Shown: positions 16,427 to 26,074 of the stretch, piece by piece
Numbering within the stretch: the first letter of the stretch is position 1
Layout of the letters: each line of letters begins with the position of its first letter
DNA from: Opitutales bacterium
Lineage (GTDB): Bacteria > Verrucomicrobiota > Verrucomicrobiia > Opitutales > UBA953
Direction: 5' to 3'
Assembly (NCBI GenBank): GCA_017440935.1
Contig: JAFSAO010000020.1
Coordinates: forward strand, 77,955 to 141,954
DNA: 64,000 nt
Notes under the pieces: generated by a model
What the model was told of the DNA's origin: nothing
Seen by the model: the letters and a program-made list of their open reading frames with translations, nothing else
Databases searched by the model: none
Made by a program: the position numbers and the translations under genes

Positions 16427-17088
16427 AGGTTTAATCCGTGTGTTTTTTTTGAATGAAAATTTTCAACTTCGCGAATGAGGGATTTTCCGATTTCGGTTTT
16501 TGGAGCGGGACCCAAAACCTTGCGGAAACCGTCGTGTCCGAGCAGGAAAATCGTGTTGTCGTTCGCGCCGAAGGCGCCGACGTTCCCGCGTCCGACGAGG
16601 TTGGCGGCGATCAAATCCAGATTTTTTTCGACGAGTTTTTTCTGTGCGTAGGCTTCGATGTCCCGCGTTTCGGCGGCGAAGCCGACCACCGTTTGACGCA
16701 GTGTTTTTTCTGCGGCGACGGTTTTCAAAATATCGGCAACGGGCTCAAATTCCACGACCATGCCGCTACCGTCTTTTTTGCGCTTGTGCGGCTCGTAGTT
16801 TTTTGGGCGAAAATCGCAGACGGCGGCGGTTTTTATCAAAATGTCGCATTGCGGGAACGCGGTGCGGACGGCGCGGAGCATTTCTTCCCCCGTCGTAACG
16901 GGAACGCAATCGACACCCGCCGGAACCGGCAACGAAACATTCGCGCTGACGAGCACGACTTCCATGCCGCGTTCCCGCGCGGCGGCGGCGATCGCGTAGC
17001 CCATTTTTCCGCTCGAAGGATTGGAAATGAAGCGCACAGGATCGAAAAATTCCCGGGTTGCGCCCGCAGTAATAAGCACGGTTTTCAT
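16423..17088 (-). CDS. coaB: Phosphopantothenoylcysteine synthetase (stand-alone CoaB domain)
   Basis: Coenzyme A biosynthesis: joins 4'-phosphopantothenate and cysteine using CTP. The 221 residues cover only the CoaB half of the usual bifunctional CoaBC protein. Motifs are VLITAGATREFFDPVRF at the start, ISNPSSGKMGYAIA and the lysine-rich KRKKDGSG near the active site. The decarboxylase (CoaC) half is absent, so it must be encoded elsewhere in the genome, as in organisms with separate coaB and coaC. It is first in a three-gene operon in which each gene overlaps the next by four bases. The upstream 250-base region holds a hairpin repeat and a structured-looking stretch. Confidence 0.88.
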   Translation of the reverse strand: MKTVLITAGATREFFDPVRFISNPSSGKMGYAIAAAARERGMEVVLVSANVSLPVPAGVDCVPVTTGEEMLRAVRTAFPQCDILIKTAAVCDFRPKNYEPHKRKKDGSGMVVEFEPVADILKTVAAEKTLRQTVVGFAAETRDIEAYAQKKLVEKNLDLIAANLVGRGNVGAFGANDNTIFLLGHDGFRKVLGPAPKTEIGKSLIREVENFHSKKTHGLNL

Positions 17089-17141
17089 CGTTTATCGAAT
17101 TGGGCGAAATTCAAAGCGGAATTTTTCTTCGACTCAATTGT

Positions 17142-17187
17142 AAATTGAAATTTAGCGAAGCGTTTGCTTCTCCAAATTTCAATTTGG
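17142..17187. repeat. Composite intergenic repeat, hairpin copy upstream of coaB
   Basis: Perfect inverted arms AAATTGAAATTT (17142-17153) and AAATTTCAATTT (17174-17185) around an inner AGCGAAGCG / TTTGCTTCT segment. It shares the AAATTGAAATTTAGCGAAG sequence with the repeat near 63590. Confidence 0.75.
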
Positions 17188-17192
17188 TGAAC

Positions 17193-17330
17193 GGGGACCG
17201 GAGACGAGTGACTGGTTAAGTGCTAAGGTTTTTGCTTTCAGCAAATACAGACGAAGGAGCCACTTTGAAGTATTAACCGGCCTCCTGTCGCTGCGTCGAA
17301 CAAAGTCGGCGCGGCAAATTCGTGGTCCCG
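17193..17330. other. Intergenic stretch with nested inverted repeats, possible structured RNA
   Basis: Outer arms GGGACC (17194-17199) and GGTCCC (17324-17329), an inner CTGGTTAA / TTAACCGG pair (17212-17219 and 17273-17280) and a small hairpin TTTGC-TTTCA-GCAAA (17231-17245). No open frame is present. It lies between uvrC and coaB on the leader side of coaB, so it could be a cis-regulatory leader or a small RNA. No known riboswitch consensus fits. Confidence 0.35.
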
Positions 17331-17336
17331 ATTTTC

Positions 17337-18812
17337 TTAAACATTTTTCAAAAACGCGAAAAGTTCCTCGGCGAATTTTTCACCGATGCCTTCGACGGTG
17401 CGGAGTTCTTCGAGCGTCGCGGCTTTGAGGCGCGGGATCGTGCGGAAGCGCGCGAGTAGCGCTTCCTTGCGGCGCTCGCCCAAGCCGGGCATTTCGTCGA
17501 GCACGGACTCGCGGATTTTTTTCGAACGTAAATCCGCATTGTAGGAGTTGGCGAAACGGTGCGCTTCGTCGCGCAGGCGTTGCACGAGGCGGAGCGCGGG
17601 GCAATCGTCCGGCATTTTCAGCGGGTCGCGCCCGTCGTGGAAAATTATATACTCCTCGCGTTTTGCCATGCCGACCATCATCGGCGGCTCGATGCCGATT
17701 TCGGAAAACGCCTCGAGCGCGGAATGCACTTGCCCGATGCCGCCGTCGATGACGATTAAATCCGGGAACGCGCGGTTTTCGCGGTGCAGGCGCGAGTAGC
17801 GGCGGAAAATCGTTTCGCGCATGGAGCGGAAGTCGTCGTTCCCGACGTAGCCTTTGATGCGGAAGCGGCGGTATTCGTTTTTGTCGGGAACGCCGTCGCG
17901 AAAATGCACGCAGGAGGAAACGACGAAAGTGCCCGAAATGTGCGAAATATCGAAGCACTCCATCGTGCGCGGCGGCGTTTTCATGGCGAGAATTTCGCCG
18001 AGTTGTTCAACGGCGGCAAGCGGAGAAGTCGGGTCGGGAAGCGGGTTGCCGCGGGCGAAACGGCGGGATTTTTCCAGCGTCGCTTCAATCGCGGAGATTT
18101 GGTCGCGGAGCATGGCGGCGCGCTCGTAATCGCGGATTTCGGCGGCATCCGCCATTGCGGCTCGGAGGCGTTCGACTTCCTCGCGGTCGCGCCCTTCGAG
18201 AAAATCACAGGCGGCATCGACGCGGGAACGGTATTCTTCGGCGGAAACTTCGTTGGCGTGGCCGTAAATTTCGGCGCGCACGTCGTTGTAAAGCCGCCAG
18301 CGTCCGTCGGGCAATTTTTGCGGATGCGTATCGCCGAGAATAATGCCGAATTTTTTGCGGAGCTGCGCGAGCGTGCGGCGCACGCCGGTGGAATGCGGGA
18401 ACGGGCCGAAGTAGCGCGCTTTGTCGGTAGTGCGCACGCGCACGAGGCGAAACGCGGGAAGCTCGGCGTTTAAATCGACGCGGATTTGAATGAACTGTTT
18501 GTCGTCGGTAAAAAGCGTGTTGTATTTCGGTTTCAGCTCTTTGATGAGGCGACCTTCGAGCAAAAGCGCCTCCGTTTCCGAGCGCACGACGTGATATTCG
18601 AAATCGGCAATGAGTTCGACGAGCATGCGGATTTTCGGTCCGAGCATCGGGCGGCGACCGGGCTGAAAATACGTGGAAACGCGGTTTTTGAGGTTTTTGG
18701 CTTTGCCGACATAAATAATCGAGCCGAGGCGGTCTTTCATCAGATAAACGCCCGGTTTGCGCGGGAGCGCGCGCACTTTCGCCTTCAGCGGTTCCTCGTA
18801 TTTTTCCTGCAT
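17337..18812 (-). CDS. uvrC: Excinuclease ABC subunit C (UvrC)
   Basis: Nucleotide-excision-repair nuclease that makes the 3' and 5' incisions around UvrB-bound lesions. The 491 residues show a GIY-YIG nuclease at the start (RKPGVYLMKDRLGSIIYVGKAKNL), a UVR motif near 200-235 (AAEIRDYERAAMLRDQI), the UvrC RNase H-like domain (ECFDISHISGTFVVSS, LIVIDGGIGQVHSA) and a terminal helix-hairpin-helix pair (MPGLGERRKEALLARF). This is about 100 residues shorter than E. coli UvrC but all four parts are present. It is divergent from dinB, another DNA-damage gene. The 114 bases between them show no LexA-type palindrome that I could recognise. Confidence 0.94.
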   Translation of the reverse strand: MQEKYEEPLKAKVRALPRKPGVYLMKDRLGSIIYVGKAKNLKNRVSTYFQPGRRPMLGPKIRMLVELIADFEYHVVRSETEALLLEGRLIKELKPKYNTLFTDDKQFIQIRVDLNAELPAFRLVRVRTTDKARYFGPFPHSTGVRRTLAQLRKKFGIILGDTHPQKLPDGRWRLYNDVRAEIYGHANEVSAEEYRSRVDAACDFLEGRDREEVERLRAAMADAAEIRDYERAAMLRDQISAIEATLEKSRRFARGNPLPDPTSPLAAVEQLGEILAMKTPPRTMECFDISHISGTFVVSSCVHFRDGVPDKNEYRRFRIKGYVGNDDFRSMRETIFRRYSRLHRENRAFPDLIVIDGGIGQVHSALEAFSEIGIEPPMMVGMAKREEYIIFHDGRDPLKMPDDCPALRLVQRLRDEAHRFANSYNADLRSKKIRESVLDEMPGLGERRKEALLARFRTIPRLKAATLEELRTVEGIGEKFAEELFAFLKNV

Positions 18813-18925
18813 TCGGGAAAAGATTAAAGGCGCTTTGAATTTTCTACAAAAATAAAAACCTTTTTTATTCCTTTGCGGTTAAACAAAAAAATCTCTGTGT
18901 TAGGAAAATCAGCGAGAATCGAGAG

Positions 18926-20023
18926 ATGAAGAAAATAATCCACATCGACATGGACGCGTTTTTCGCGTCGGTGGAACAACGCGACAATCCGGAGTTGCGC
19001 GGAAAGCCGATTGCTGTCGCGCGCGACACGGTGCGCAATGTCGTTTCGACGGCGAGCTACGAGGCGCGTCGCTACGGCGTGCGGTCGGCATTGTCGGTCG
19101 CAAAGGCAAAACGGCTTTGTCCGCGCCTGATTCTCGTACCGCCTCGCCACGATGTTTACAAAAAAGTTTCGGCGCAAATCCGGGAAATTTTTCTGCGTTA
19201 TACGGATTTGGTGGAACCGCTCTCGCTGGACGAAGCGTATTTGGACGTAACGCATTCTCCAAGCGGGAAAACCGCGACGCAAATCGCGCGGGAAATTCGC
19301 GCGGCAATTCGCAAGGAGCTCGGGCTGACGGCTTCGGCGGGCGTTTCGTTTAACAAATTTCTGGCAAAAATCGCTTCGGATTTGAGAAAACCGGACGGGC
19401 TTTCGCGGATTTTACCGAAAGACGCTCCCGCATTTTTGGATTCGCTGAGCGTGGAAAACTTCTTCGGAGTCGGTCCCGCGACGGCGAAAAAAATGCACGC
19501 ACTCGGGATTTTCACGGGGAAAGATTTGCGGGAACGCACGCGGGAGGAACTGACGGAGCACTTCGGAAAAACAGGCGCATGGTTTTACGAAATCGTGCGC
19601 GGGAACGATTTGCGCGAGGTCGAGCCGAACCGCGAACGCATTTCGCTGGGCGTGGAAGATACGTTCCCGCACGATTTGACCGGGGCGGACGCGTGCGCGG
19701 AGGAACTGAAAATCATCGCCAAGGAATTGGAGCGGCGACTCTCGCGGGCGAATTTTTCCGGATACACGCTGACGCTGAAAATTAAATTTTCGGATTTTAC
19801 GCAAATGACGCGTTCGCGGACGCGGGATTACGTTTTTTCCGACACGGAAGACTTGTGGCGCACGGCAAAAATGCTGCTCGAAGAACATTTGCCCTCGAAA
19901 AAGCCCGTGCGCCTGCTCGGAATTACGATTTCCAACGCCGCGCCGCTCGTTCCCGCACCCGTCGCAAAAAAGGCGAATTCCCGTTCCCGCACCGACGACC
20001 GTCAACTGACACTCCCGATCTGA
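18926..20023 (+). CDS. dinB: DNA polymerase IV (Y-family translesion polymerase)
   Basis: Low-fidelity polymerase that bypasses lesions. The 365 residues have the palm motif HIDMDAFFASVEQRDNPEL, the catalytic SLDEAYLDVT segment, a thumb HhH region (FGVGPATAKKMHALGI) and the little finger. The protein ends in QLTLPI, a beta-clamp-binding motif of the QLxLF class. Length is normal. There is no UmuC-like C-terminal extension. It is transcribed alone, opposite uvrC, and followed by a terminator 93 bases downstream. Confidence 0.95.
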   Translation: MKKIIHIDMDAFFASVEQRDNPELRGKPIAVARDTVRNVVSTASYEARRYGVRSALSVAKAKRLCPRLILVPPRHDVYKKVSAQIREIFLRYTDLVEPLSLDEAYLDVTHSPSGKTATQIAREIRAAIRKELGLTASAGVSFNKFLAKIASDLRKPDGLSRILPKDAPAFLDSLSVENFFGVGPATAKKMHALGIFTGKDLRERTREELTEHFGKTGAWFYEIVRGNDLREVEPNRERISLGVEDTFPHDLTGADACAEELKIIAKELERRLSRANFSGYTLTLKIKFSDFTQMTRSRTRDYVFSDTEDLWRTAKMLLEEHLPSKKPVRLLGITISNAAPLVPAPVAKKANSRSRTDDRQLTLPI

Positions 20024-20375
20024 CCGCAGCGAACGCGGGAACCACGGAACTTACGGAATTATTTTTTTTTTGGTTTATCCACGAATTCACACAAATTTCA
20101 CGGATTTTGTCATGGAGGACAGCCGTCCCGGCTGTCCTTTTTCATTCTTTTCTTCCGACTATTACCCTGTGATATGCCCCGCAATCCCTTTGTGCATAAA
20201 GAACTTATACACAAAAGCTACCTGCATGGTAGTAAATAAGGCAAAATGTCTCAAAAACGACTTGATTTGGGTGAAAAAAAAAAAAGTAGAATCATTGAAG
20301 TTTTGTTTTTTTGCGCATTTCCGCCCATTAACAAAACGGCAATTTTTTTTTTTCAATCTGATCAAAAACATAGAT
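20024..20375. other. Intergenic region between dinB and the PEP-CTERM gene
   Basis: About 350 bases. The left part holds a terminator at 20116-20143. The right part is AT-rich leader sequence with long A and T runs immediately before the PEP-CTERM start. An apparent longer reading frame through this region into that gene is not used because the signal peptide begins at 20376. Two near-matches to a DnaA box (TTATCCACG at about 20073, TTATACACA at about 20205) are not enough to call an origin. Confidence 0.5.
20116..20143 (+). terminator. Terminator downstream of dinB
   Basis: Stem AGGACAGCCG / CGGCTGTCCT around a three-base loop, followed by TTTTT. Confidence 0.85.
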
Positions 20376-22748
20376 ATGAACAAAATGAATAAATTCGTTC
20401 TCTCAACTCTCGTCGCGGCAGCCGCGATGACCTCAACCGCGTGGGCAGAAGGCACGGAAGAAACAACGCCGGTTTTGTCGACTCTTACTGTCAATAGTTC
20501 CGCCAAGGAAGGCGACGAAGGCTTCGGCGTGACGACATTCGCCACGGTCGATGCAGCTGTAAAAGTAGCACAAAGTGCGGCCGGGGCAATCATTGATCTC
20601 GGAACACTTTCCCGCCCTGCTGATTTCCCCTTGCGAAATGACGATTCGACTCTTTGGCGCACTAATGGGTGCTATACGTTCACGGGCGGCAATTATGGCG
20701 ATTTGTTTTCTTGGATTCAAACACCGAAACCCAGCGAGGCTTCCGGTGTTGATATTGACATTACTTTCGATGAGGCAAAGATTGTCGTCGGAAAATTCCG
20801 CCTTGACAACGGAGCTTCACTGACGATTGCGGATTCTCATTTGGATTCGCGTGGCTATCTTTCGGATAATCGTGGTTGGACAACTTTTTATGGGGATTCG
20901 ACAATTAATATTAAAAACTCGGTTGTTGGTTATCATGCAAAGGACAACGCTACTGATGGGCGCGATGCTGATTCCCGCAATATTGTCGCAGGCGATAAGA
21001 CCAAGGACTATTCCTCTTATGATGCAGGTATGGTTTTCGGCGGTTCCGGTGTGATGACAGTCGAAAATTCCACCATCTTTGCATTTACGGAGGGGATCAA
21101 TGGATATGGAGCCTTAGGGGTTATGGACCGAGGTCTTATGGAATTTAAAGATTCCGCTGTATATGCTCATTCGTTTACGGTCGGAAAGAGTAATAGCAAT
21201 GCTACTGTTGGACGTGACGGCGAGGTTGCGACGATGATTTTGAATAATTCCGTGTTGAAAAGTATCAACGGAGACGCTCCTTACTCTCTTACGGTTGGAG
21301 GCGAGGTTGCCGGAGCTCTTATTCTCGAAAACAATGCAGAAATCGATCATGGCGCGGCGATGACCGTTAATTCCAACGGATCTGTTTCCGTCTCGGATTC
21401 CTCATTGAAAGTCGGTTCTATCACCAACAACGGCACGATTAACATCACTGATTCGACCTTTGTCGCCAACACGGTAAAAGGGAATAGCTACACAACAGGT
21501 GATGCTTCTGACGGAATCTACATCAACGGAAAATCCTCGATTAAGGGAACTTTTGATGACGCCAATCTCAAATTCCGTGTCGGCCAAACATGGAATGGAA
21601 CGACTAATACTTCTCCCGTGGCAGACGGGAAGCTCCACCATGATGTCACCATTGATTCTTCGAAAATTTCCGTTGCGTTTGCACAGTTTTACGATGCGAA
21701 AGTTACGTTTACGTCTGACACGGAGCTTACGATGAATAAAGGCTATCTGATGACAAGTTTTGCGGAACTGAACGTTGCAGAGGGGAAAACGCTTACCGTT
21801 AACGGAAAAGCGGTTATCGACGGCGCAACTGTTTTTGGGACCGGAAACTATTGCTTCACAGGTGCGCAATTCAATACACAGGACAATAACTGGAAGAACA
21901 GCGTGGTGACGGTCGCAAAAGGCGCAACTCTTGAACATACTGGGGCTTCAGGGTTTGGTGTCTATGAAAATATGACGGTTGAAGGAACGGTTAATGTTAG
22001 CAAATCGACGGTTTTGGTTGGGTATTCCCAGCGTGGATTTAGTGATGGGGCGATCTTAAAAATCGACGGAGGAACTTTCACCGCGTCCGCGAATGCTGTA
22101 ATTTACGGAGAGAAATATGATGATGCCGCTAATGAGGACGGGGAAGTGGGATATGGACCTGTCGAGGATCATGTCGGGCAGATTTATGAATCTACTCTCG
22201 AGGTCATCAATGGTGCGACAGCAACGTTCGGCGGCACGATTACTAATAACGGCACGATCGAGGTCGGAGAAGGTTCGACACTTACGGCGAGCGTGATCAC
22301 GGGAACGGGCGATATTGTTCTCGCGGGAACGCTCAACGTCGGTTCTCTCAAGGCGGATGAATTGACGATTGTTGTTGGAGATGCCGGGGCTCTTGTGACG
22401 CAGGCGGCTGTGATGCTTTTGGCTGAAGGAGAATCTGAATCCTCCGTTTCGGTCAACAAACTGACGGTTGTCGCAGACAATGCGGAAGGGCTTGATCTTT
22501 CCACGATTCTTTCGTCGAAAGTTGGAGCAGATATGGCGGGCGTGATTGAAAATTCTATCGCGAACGAGTCTTCTCCTGTTGAGTTCGTGCTTCAAGACTC
22601 CAAGGGCTTGGAATACACGGTGACGACGGATGCAAACGGAAACGTTAAGGTCGGCGCGTTGACGCCCGAGCCGTCTGCGTTCGGCTTGTTGGCGGGATTG
22701 GGAGCGATTGCGCTCGCGGTTTCGCGTCGCCGTCGTAACCGTCGCTAA
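20376..22748 (+). CDS. Large PEP-CTERM sorting-domain surface protein
   Basis: A 790-residue exported protein: N-terminal signal (MNKMNKFVLSTLVAAAAMTS, mature from about EGTEETTP), a long beta-helix-like body rich in Asn, Gly, Ser and Thr with many short strands and SNATV / NNGTI-type turns, and a PEP-CTERM end (PEP motif, SAFGLLAGLGAIALAV, basic SRRRRNRR). The body reads like a passenger of adhesins (repeated xxLxVxxGATxxxxG strands), but no barrel follows, so export would be through the exosortase route. The ATG at 20376 is used; a second ATG three codons on is equally possible. The tail is similar in plan to that of the protein at 7056. Function as adhesin or matrix protein is inference. 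Confidence 0.85.
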   Translation: MNKMNKFVLSTLVAAAAMTSTAWAEGTEETTPVLSTLTVNSSAKEGDEGFGVTTFATVDAAVKVAQSAAGAIIDLGTLSRPADFPLRNDDSTLWRTNGCYTFTGGNYGDLFSWIQTPKPSEASGVDIDITFDEAKIVVGKFRLDNGASLTIADSHLDSRGYLSDNRGWTTFYGDSTINIKNSVVGYHAKDNATDGRDADSRNIVAGDKTKDYSSYDAGMVFGGSGVMTVENSTIFAFTEGINGYGALGVMDRGLMEFKDSAVYAHSFTVGKSNSNATVGRDGEVATMILNNSVLKSINGDAPYSLTVGGEVAGALILENNAEIDHGAAMTVNSNGSVSVSDSSLKVGSITNNGTINITDSTFVANTVKGNSYTTGDASDGIYINGKSSIKGTFDDANLKFRVGQTWNGTTNTSPVADGKLHHDVTIDSSKISVAFAQFYDAKVTFTSDTELTMNKGYLMTSFAELNVAEGKTLTVNGKAVIDGATVFGTGNYCFTGAQFNTQDNNWKNSVVTVAKGATLEHTGASGFGVYENMTVEGTVNVSKSTVLVGYSQRGFSDGAILKIDGGTFTASANAVIYGEKYDDAANEDGEVGYGPVEDHVGQIYESTLEVINGATATFGGTITNNGTIEVGEGSTLTASVITGTGDIVLAGTLNVGSLKADELTIVVGDAGALVTQAAVMLLAEGESESSVSVNKLTVVADNAEGLDLSTILSSKVGADMAGVIENSIANESSPVEFVLQDSKGLEYTVTTDANGNVKVGALTPEPSAFGLLAGLGAIALAVSRRRRNRR

Positions 22749-22797
22749 CCCGACGCCTATCGCAAATAGTGAATTTCTAATTCCGAATTATTTGCGA

Positions 22798-22848
22798 TTA
22801 AAAAAAACGTTCCCGTGGGGATTTTTTCCTCGCGGGAACGTTTTTTTT
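22798..22848 (+). terminator. Terminator formed by an inverted pair of the CGGGAACG motif
   Basis: CGTTCCCG at 22807-22814 and CGGGAACG at 22832-22839 pair as the stem, extended by A and T runs, with a T tract after 22839. It lies about 60 bases past the PEP-CTERM stop; an earlier stem (ATCGCAAATA / TATTTGCGAT) precedes it. Confidence 0.88.
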
Positions 22849-23047
22849 CTTCGTTCTTAAGAAACTTTGCGTTCTTTGCGCTAAAAAAAAATAAATCCGT
22901 GGGAATCTGTGTTTTCCGCGGGGCAAAAACTTCGCGTGTTTTTTGTCATCCCATACGAAGAAAATTCAATTGATTCTGTTTTTGTTTTTGATATGACTTT
23001 TCAGGTAGCAATTAACCCCAAGTCATCATCTTTTTATTGAACCTGTT

Positions 23048-24301
23048 ATGAAACTGACCGGAAATTCCTCTCGGAAGTTTTTTGTTCTGGCGACGGTGCT
23101 CGCGTCGTCGGTGTTTTGCGGATGCGCTTCTGATCCCGCTTCAAAAAATGTTGCGCTTGCCTCGGCGGTTCGCGGTGTAGCGCCGAATTGCGAGCTTCAT
23201 TCCGTGGTTTTGCAGCGTGTTTCGGGAGAAAAGATTTCTGCGAATTTGCTCGTTTCGAGTCCCGGGAAAAGGGCGGAGGAAGTTTCCGTGGATATGGTCG
23301 CGGGAACGCTGACTCCGGCTTCGCAAAGCAAACTTCGTCCCTTTTCCTCCGATCCCGCGAAACCGCGCGTCGGTCCCGCTTCGCCGAGCGAGGATGAATT
23401 GCTGGACAAACAGCTTTTCCGTGCCGTGCGCTCCGGAAATATTTCCGCCGCTCAGAAACTGATCAGCGCGGGAGCGAGCCCGAATGCGCCGGAACGCGGT
23501 AAAGAAACGCTCTTGAATCCGCTCGCCATTGCCGTGCTGCGCAACGATTATTCCACGGTTCGTATGCTTTTGCAAAATGGTGCCGATCCTAATATGCGCT
23601 TGCGCTTTGAAAGTATCCAATTCGCGGGAACGTTTGACGAAGGAACGGTAATTCATCTTGCCGCCTGCAACGGAAGTGAGGCGATGGTGCGCCTGCTCGC
23701 CCGCTACGGTGCGGATCTCGACGCGATTTGCGAGTCCGACGAAAAATTTTCCGTCCGCGTCAACGCGCTTGGCTTAGCGCTTAAAATCAAGCGTTACAAT
23801 GTGGTGCGCACGCTTTTGGCAAACGGTGCAAATGCCGACATTCCCTGTCAGATTCGAGCGGATGGCGGTGTTCCCGGTGACCGCAATTTGCCTGTTTTCA
23901 TGAGTGCGTTTGATAATTTTATGCTGAATATTTTCGTGGACGCGGGAGCGAATCTGAACGTGGGCGAAGATATTGCACCGCCGATTATTTTTGCCGTCGA
24001 CACCGGCAACGCTGCGCTCGTCGAAAAAATGTTGCGCTTGGGGGCAAATCCGAATTTTGAGCACGCGGACACGCATTTGCGTCTGCGTAACGGGAAGAAG
24101 ATTTCGGCGGATTGCACGCCAATTTTCCACGTCAAAAATCCGGTGATTGCGGAATTGCTCGTGCGCTCCGGTGCCGATTTGAACCACGAAATCTCGGAGG
24201 GAATTTTTTCACCGAATTATCGTGTGCTCGATGTCGTCGGCGATCCCGTTACGCGGAAATATCTGATTTCCGCAGGCGCGAAAGAGGCTCCGAAAGATTG
24301 A
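23048..24301 (+). CDS. Ankyrin-repeat exported protein (putative lipoprotein)
   Basis: A 417-residue protein with a signal sequence ending at VFCGCASD; Cys at FCGC could be lipidated, though the lipobox is unusual. About residues 120-410 hold ankyrin repeats, with the typical DEDELL start (LDKQLFRAVRSGNISAAQKL), ANAxxGADPN turns (LLQNGADPNMRL, LLARYGADLDA, LRLGANPNFEHAD) and a last repeat before the end. Ankyrin repeats bind other proteins; a role in the cell envelope is inference. The 299 bases before it contain the motif terminator of the previous gene. It is followed by its own motif-pair terminator. Confidence 0.85.
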   Translation: MKLTGNSSRKFFVLATVLASSVFCGCASDPASKNVALASAVRGVAPNCELHSVVLQRVSGEKISANLLVSSPGKRAEEVSVDMVAGTLTPASQSKLRPFSSDPAKPRVGPASPSEDELLDKQLFRAVRSGNISAAQKLISAGASPNAPERGKETLLNPLAIAVLRNDYSTVRMLLQNGADPNMRLRFESIQFAGTFDEGTVIHLAACNGSEAMVRLLARYGADLDAICESDEKFSVRVNALGLALKIKRYNVVRTLLANGANADIPCQIRADGGVPGDRNLPVFMSAFDNFMLNIFVDAGANLNVGEDIAPPIIFAVDTGNAALVEKMLRLGANPNFEHADTHLRLRNGKKISADCTPIFHVKNPVIAELLVRSGADLNHEISEGIFSPNYRVLDVVGDPVTRKYLISAGAKEAPKD

Positions 24302-24350
24302 TTCGGCGGCGGAATGTGCGGGCGTGCGTTCCCGCAGAATTTTTCCTGAA

Positions 24351-24388
24351 AAACCGTTCCCGTGTTGTGTGCGGGAACGGTTTTTTTG
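24351..24388 (+). terminator. Terminator formed by an inverted pair of the CGGGAACG motif
   Basis: Arms AAACCGTTCCCG (24351-24362) and CGGGAACGGTTT (24372-24383) with a run of T, 50 bases after the ankyrin gene's stop. Confidence 0.9.
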
Positions 24389-24524
24389 TGTGCCGGAGAA
24401 ATGCAAAAATCGGAAAAAAATGTAAAATTTTATGAAGTTTTTGATTGTGTAGAAAATTTTTGTTCTGAATACTTTGCGCTCGCTTTCGATCCGAAAGATT
24501 TTTTTCCAAAACAAACATCAATAA

Positions 24525-25880
<1,356 letters not shown>

Positions 25881-25940
25881 GAGCAAGTTTAGAGATTAGG
25901 GCTTAACGCTGAAAGAGGTGTTAAGTCCGAAAAGAATAAG

Positions 25941-25972
25941 GGCGTTCCCGCGCGGGAACGCCTTTGTTTTTT
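25941..25972 (+). terminator. Terminator made of a perfect palindrome of the CGGGAACG motif
   Basis: A 22-base perfect palindrome (25941-25962), CGTTCCCG at 25943-25950 and CGGGAACG at 25953-25960, followed by a T-rich run. It lies 60 bases past the gdhA stop. Confidence 0.88.
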
Positions 25973-26074
25973 AGGGAGACAGGTGAATCGTGACATGACA
26001 GGTGTCGTGTTCAGTTTTTGCCTTTAGCAAAAACCTTGATACGGAACTATCAACTATCCGTTATCAATTATTCG

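Noticed and set aside
17193-17330. A glycine-type or other known riboswitch upstream of coaB
   Set aside because: The segment contains CGAAGGAGC-like bases but lacks the other conserved positions of the glycine aptamer, and it fits neither the cobalamin, SAM, TPP nor c-di-GMP consensus that I know.
20060-20215. Two near-DnaA-box sequences (TTATCCACG, TTATACACA) in an AT-rich stretch, suggesting an origin
   Set aside because: Only two imperfect boxes, no dnaA or dnaN nearby, and recF lies 33 kb away; chance in AT-rich DNA is enough.
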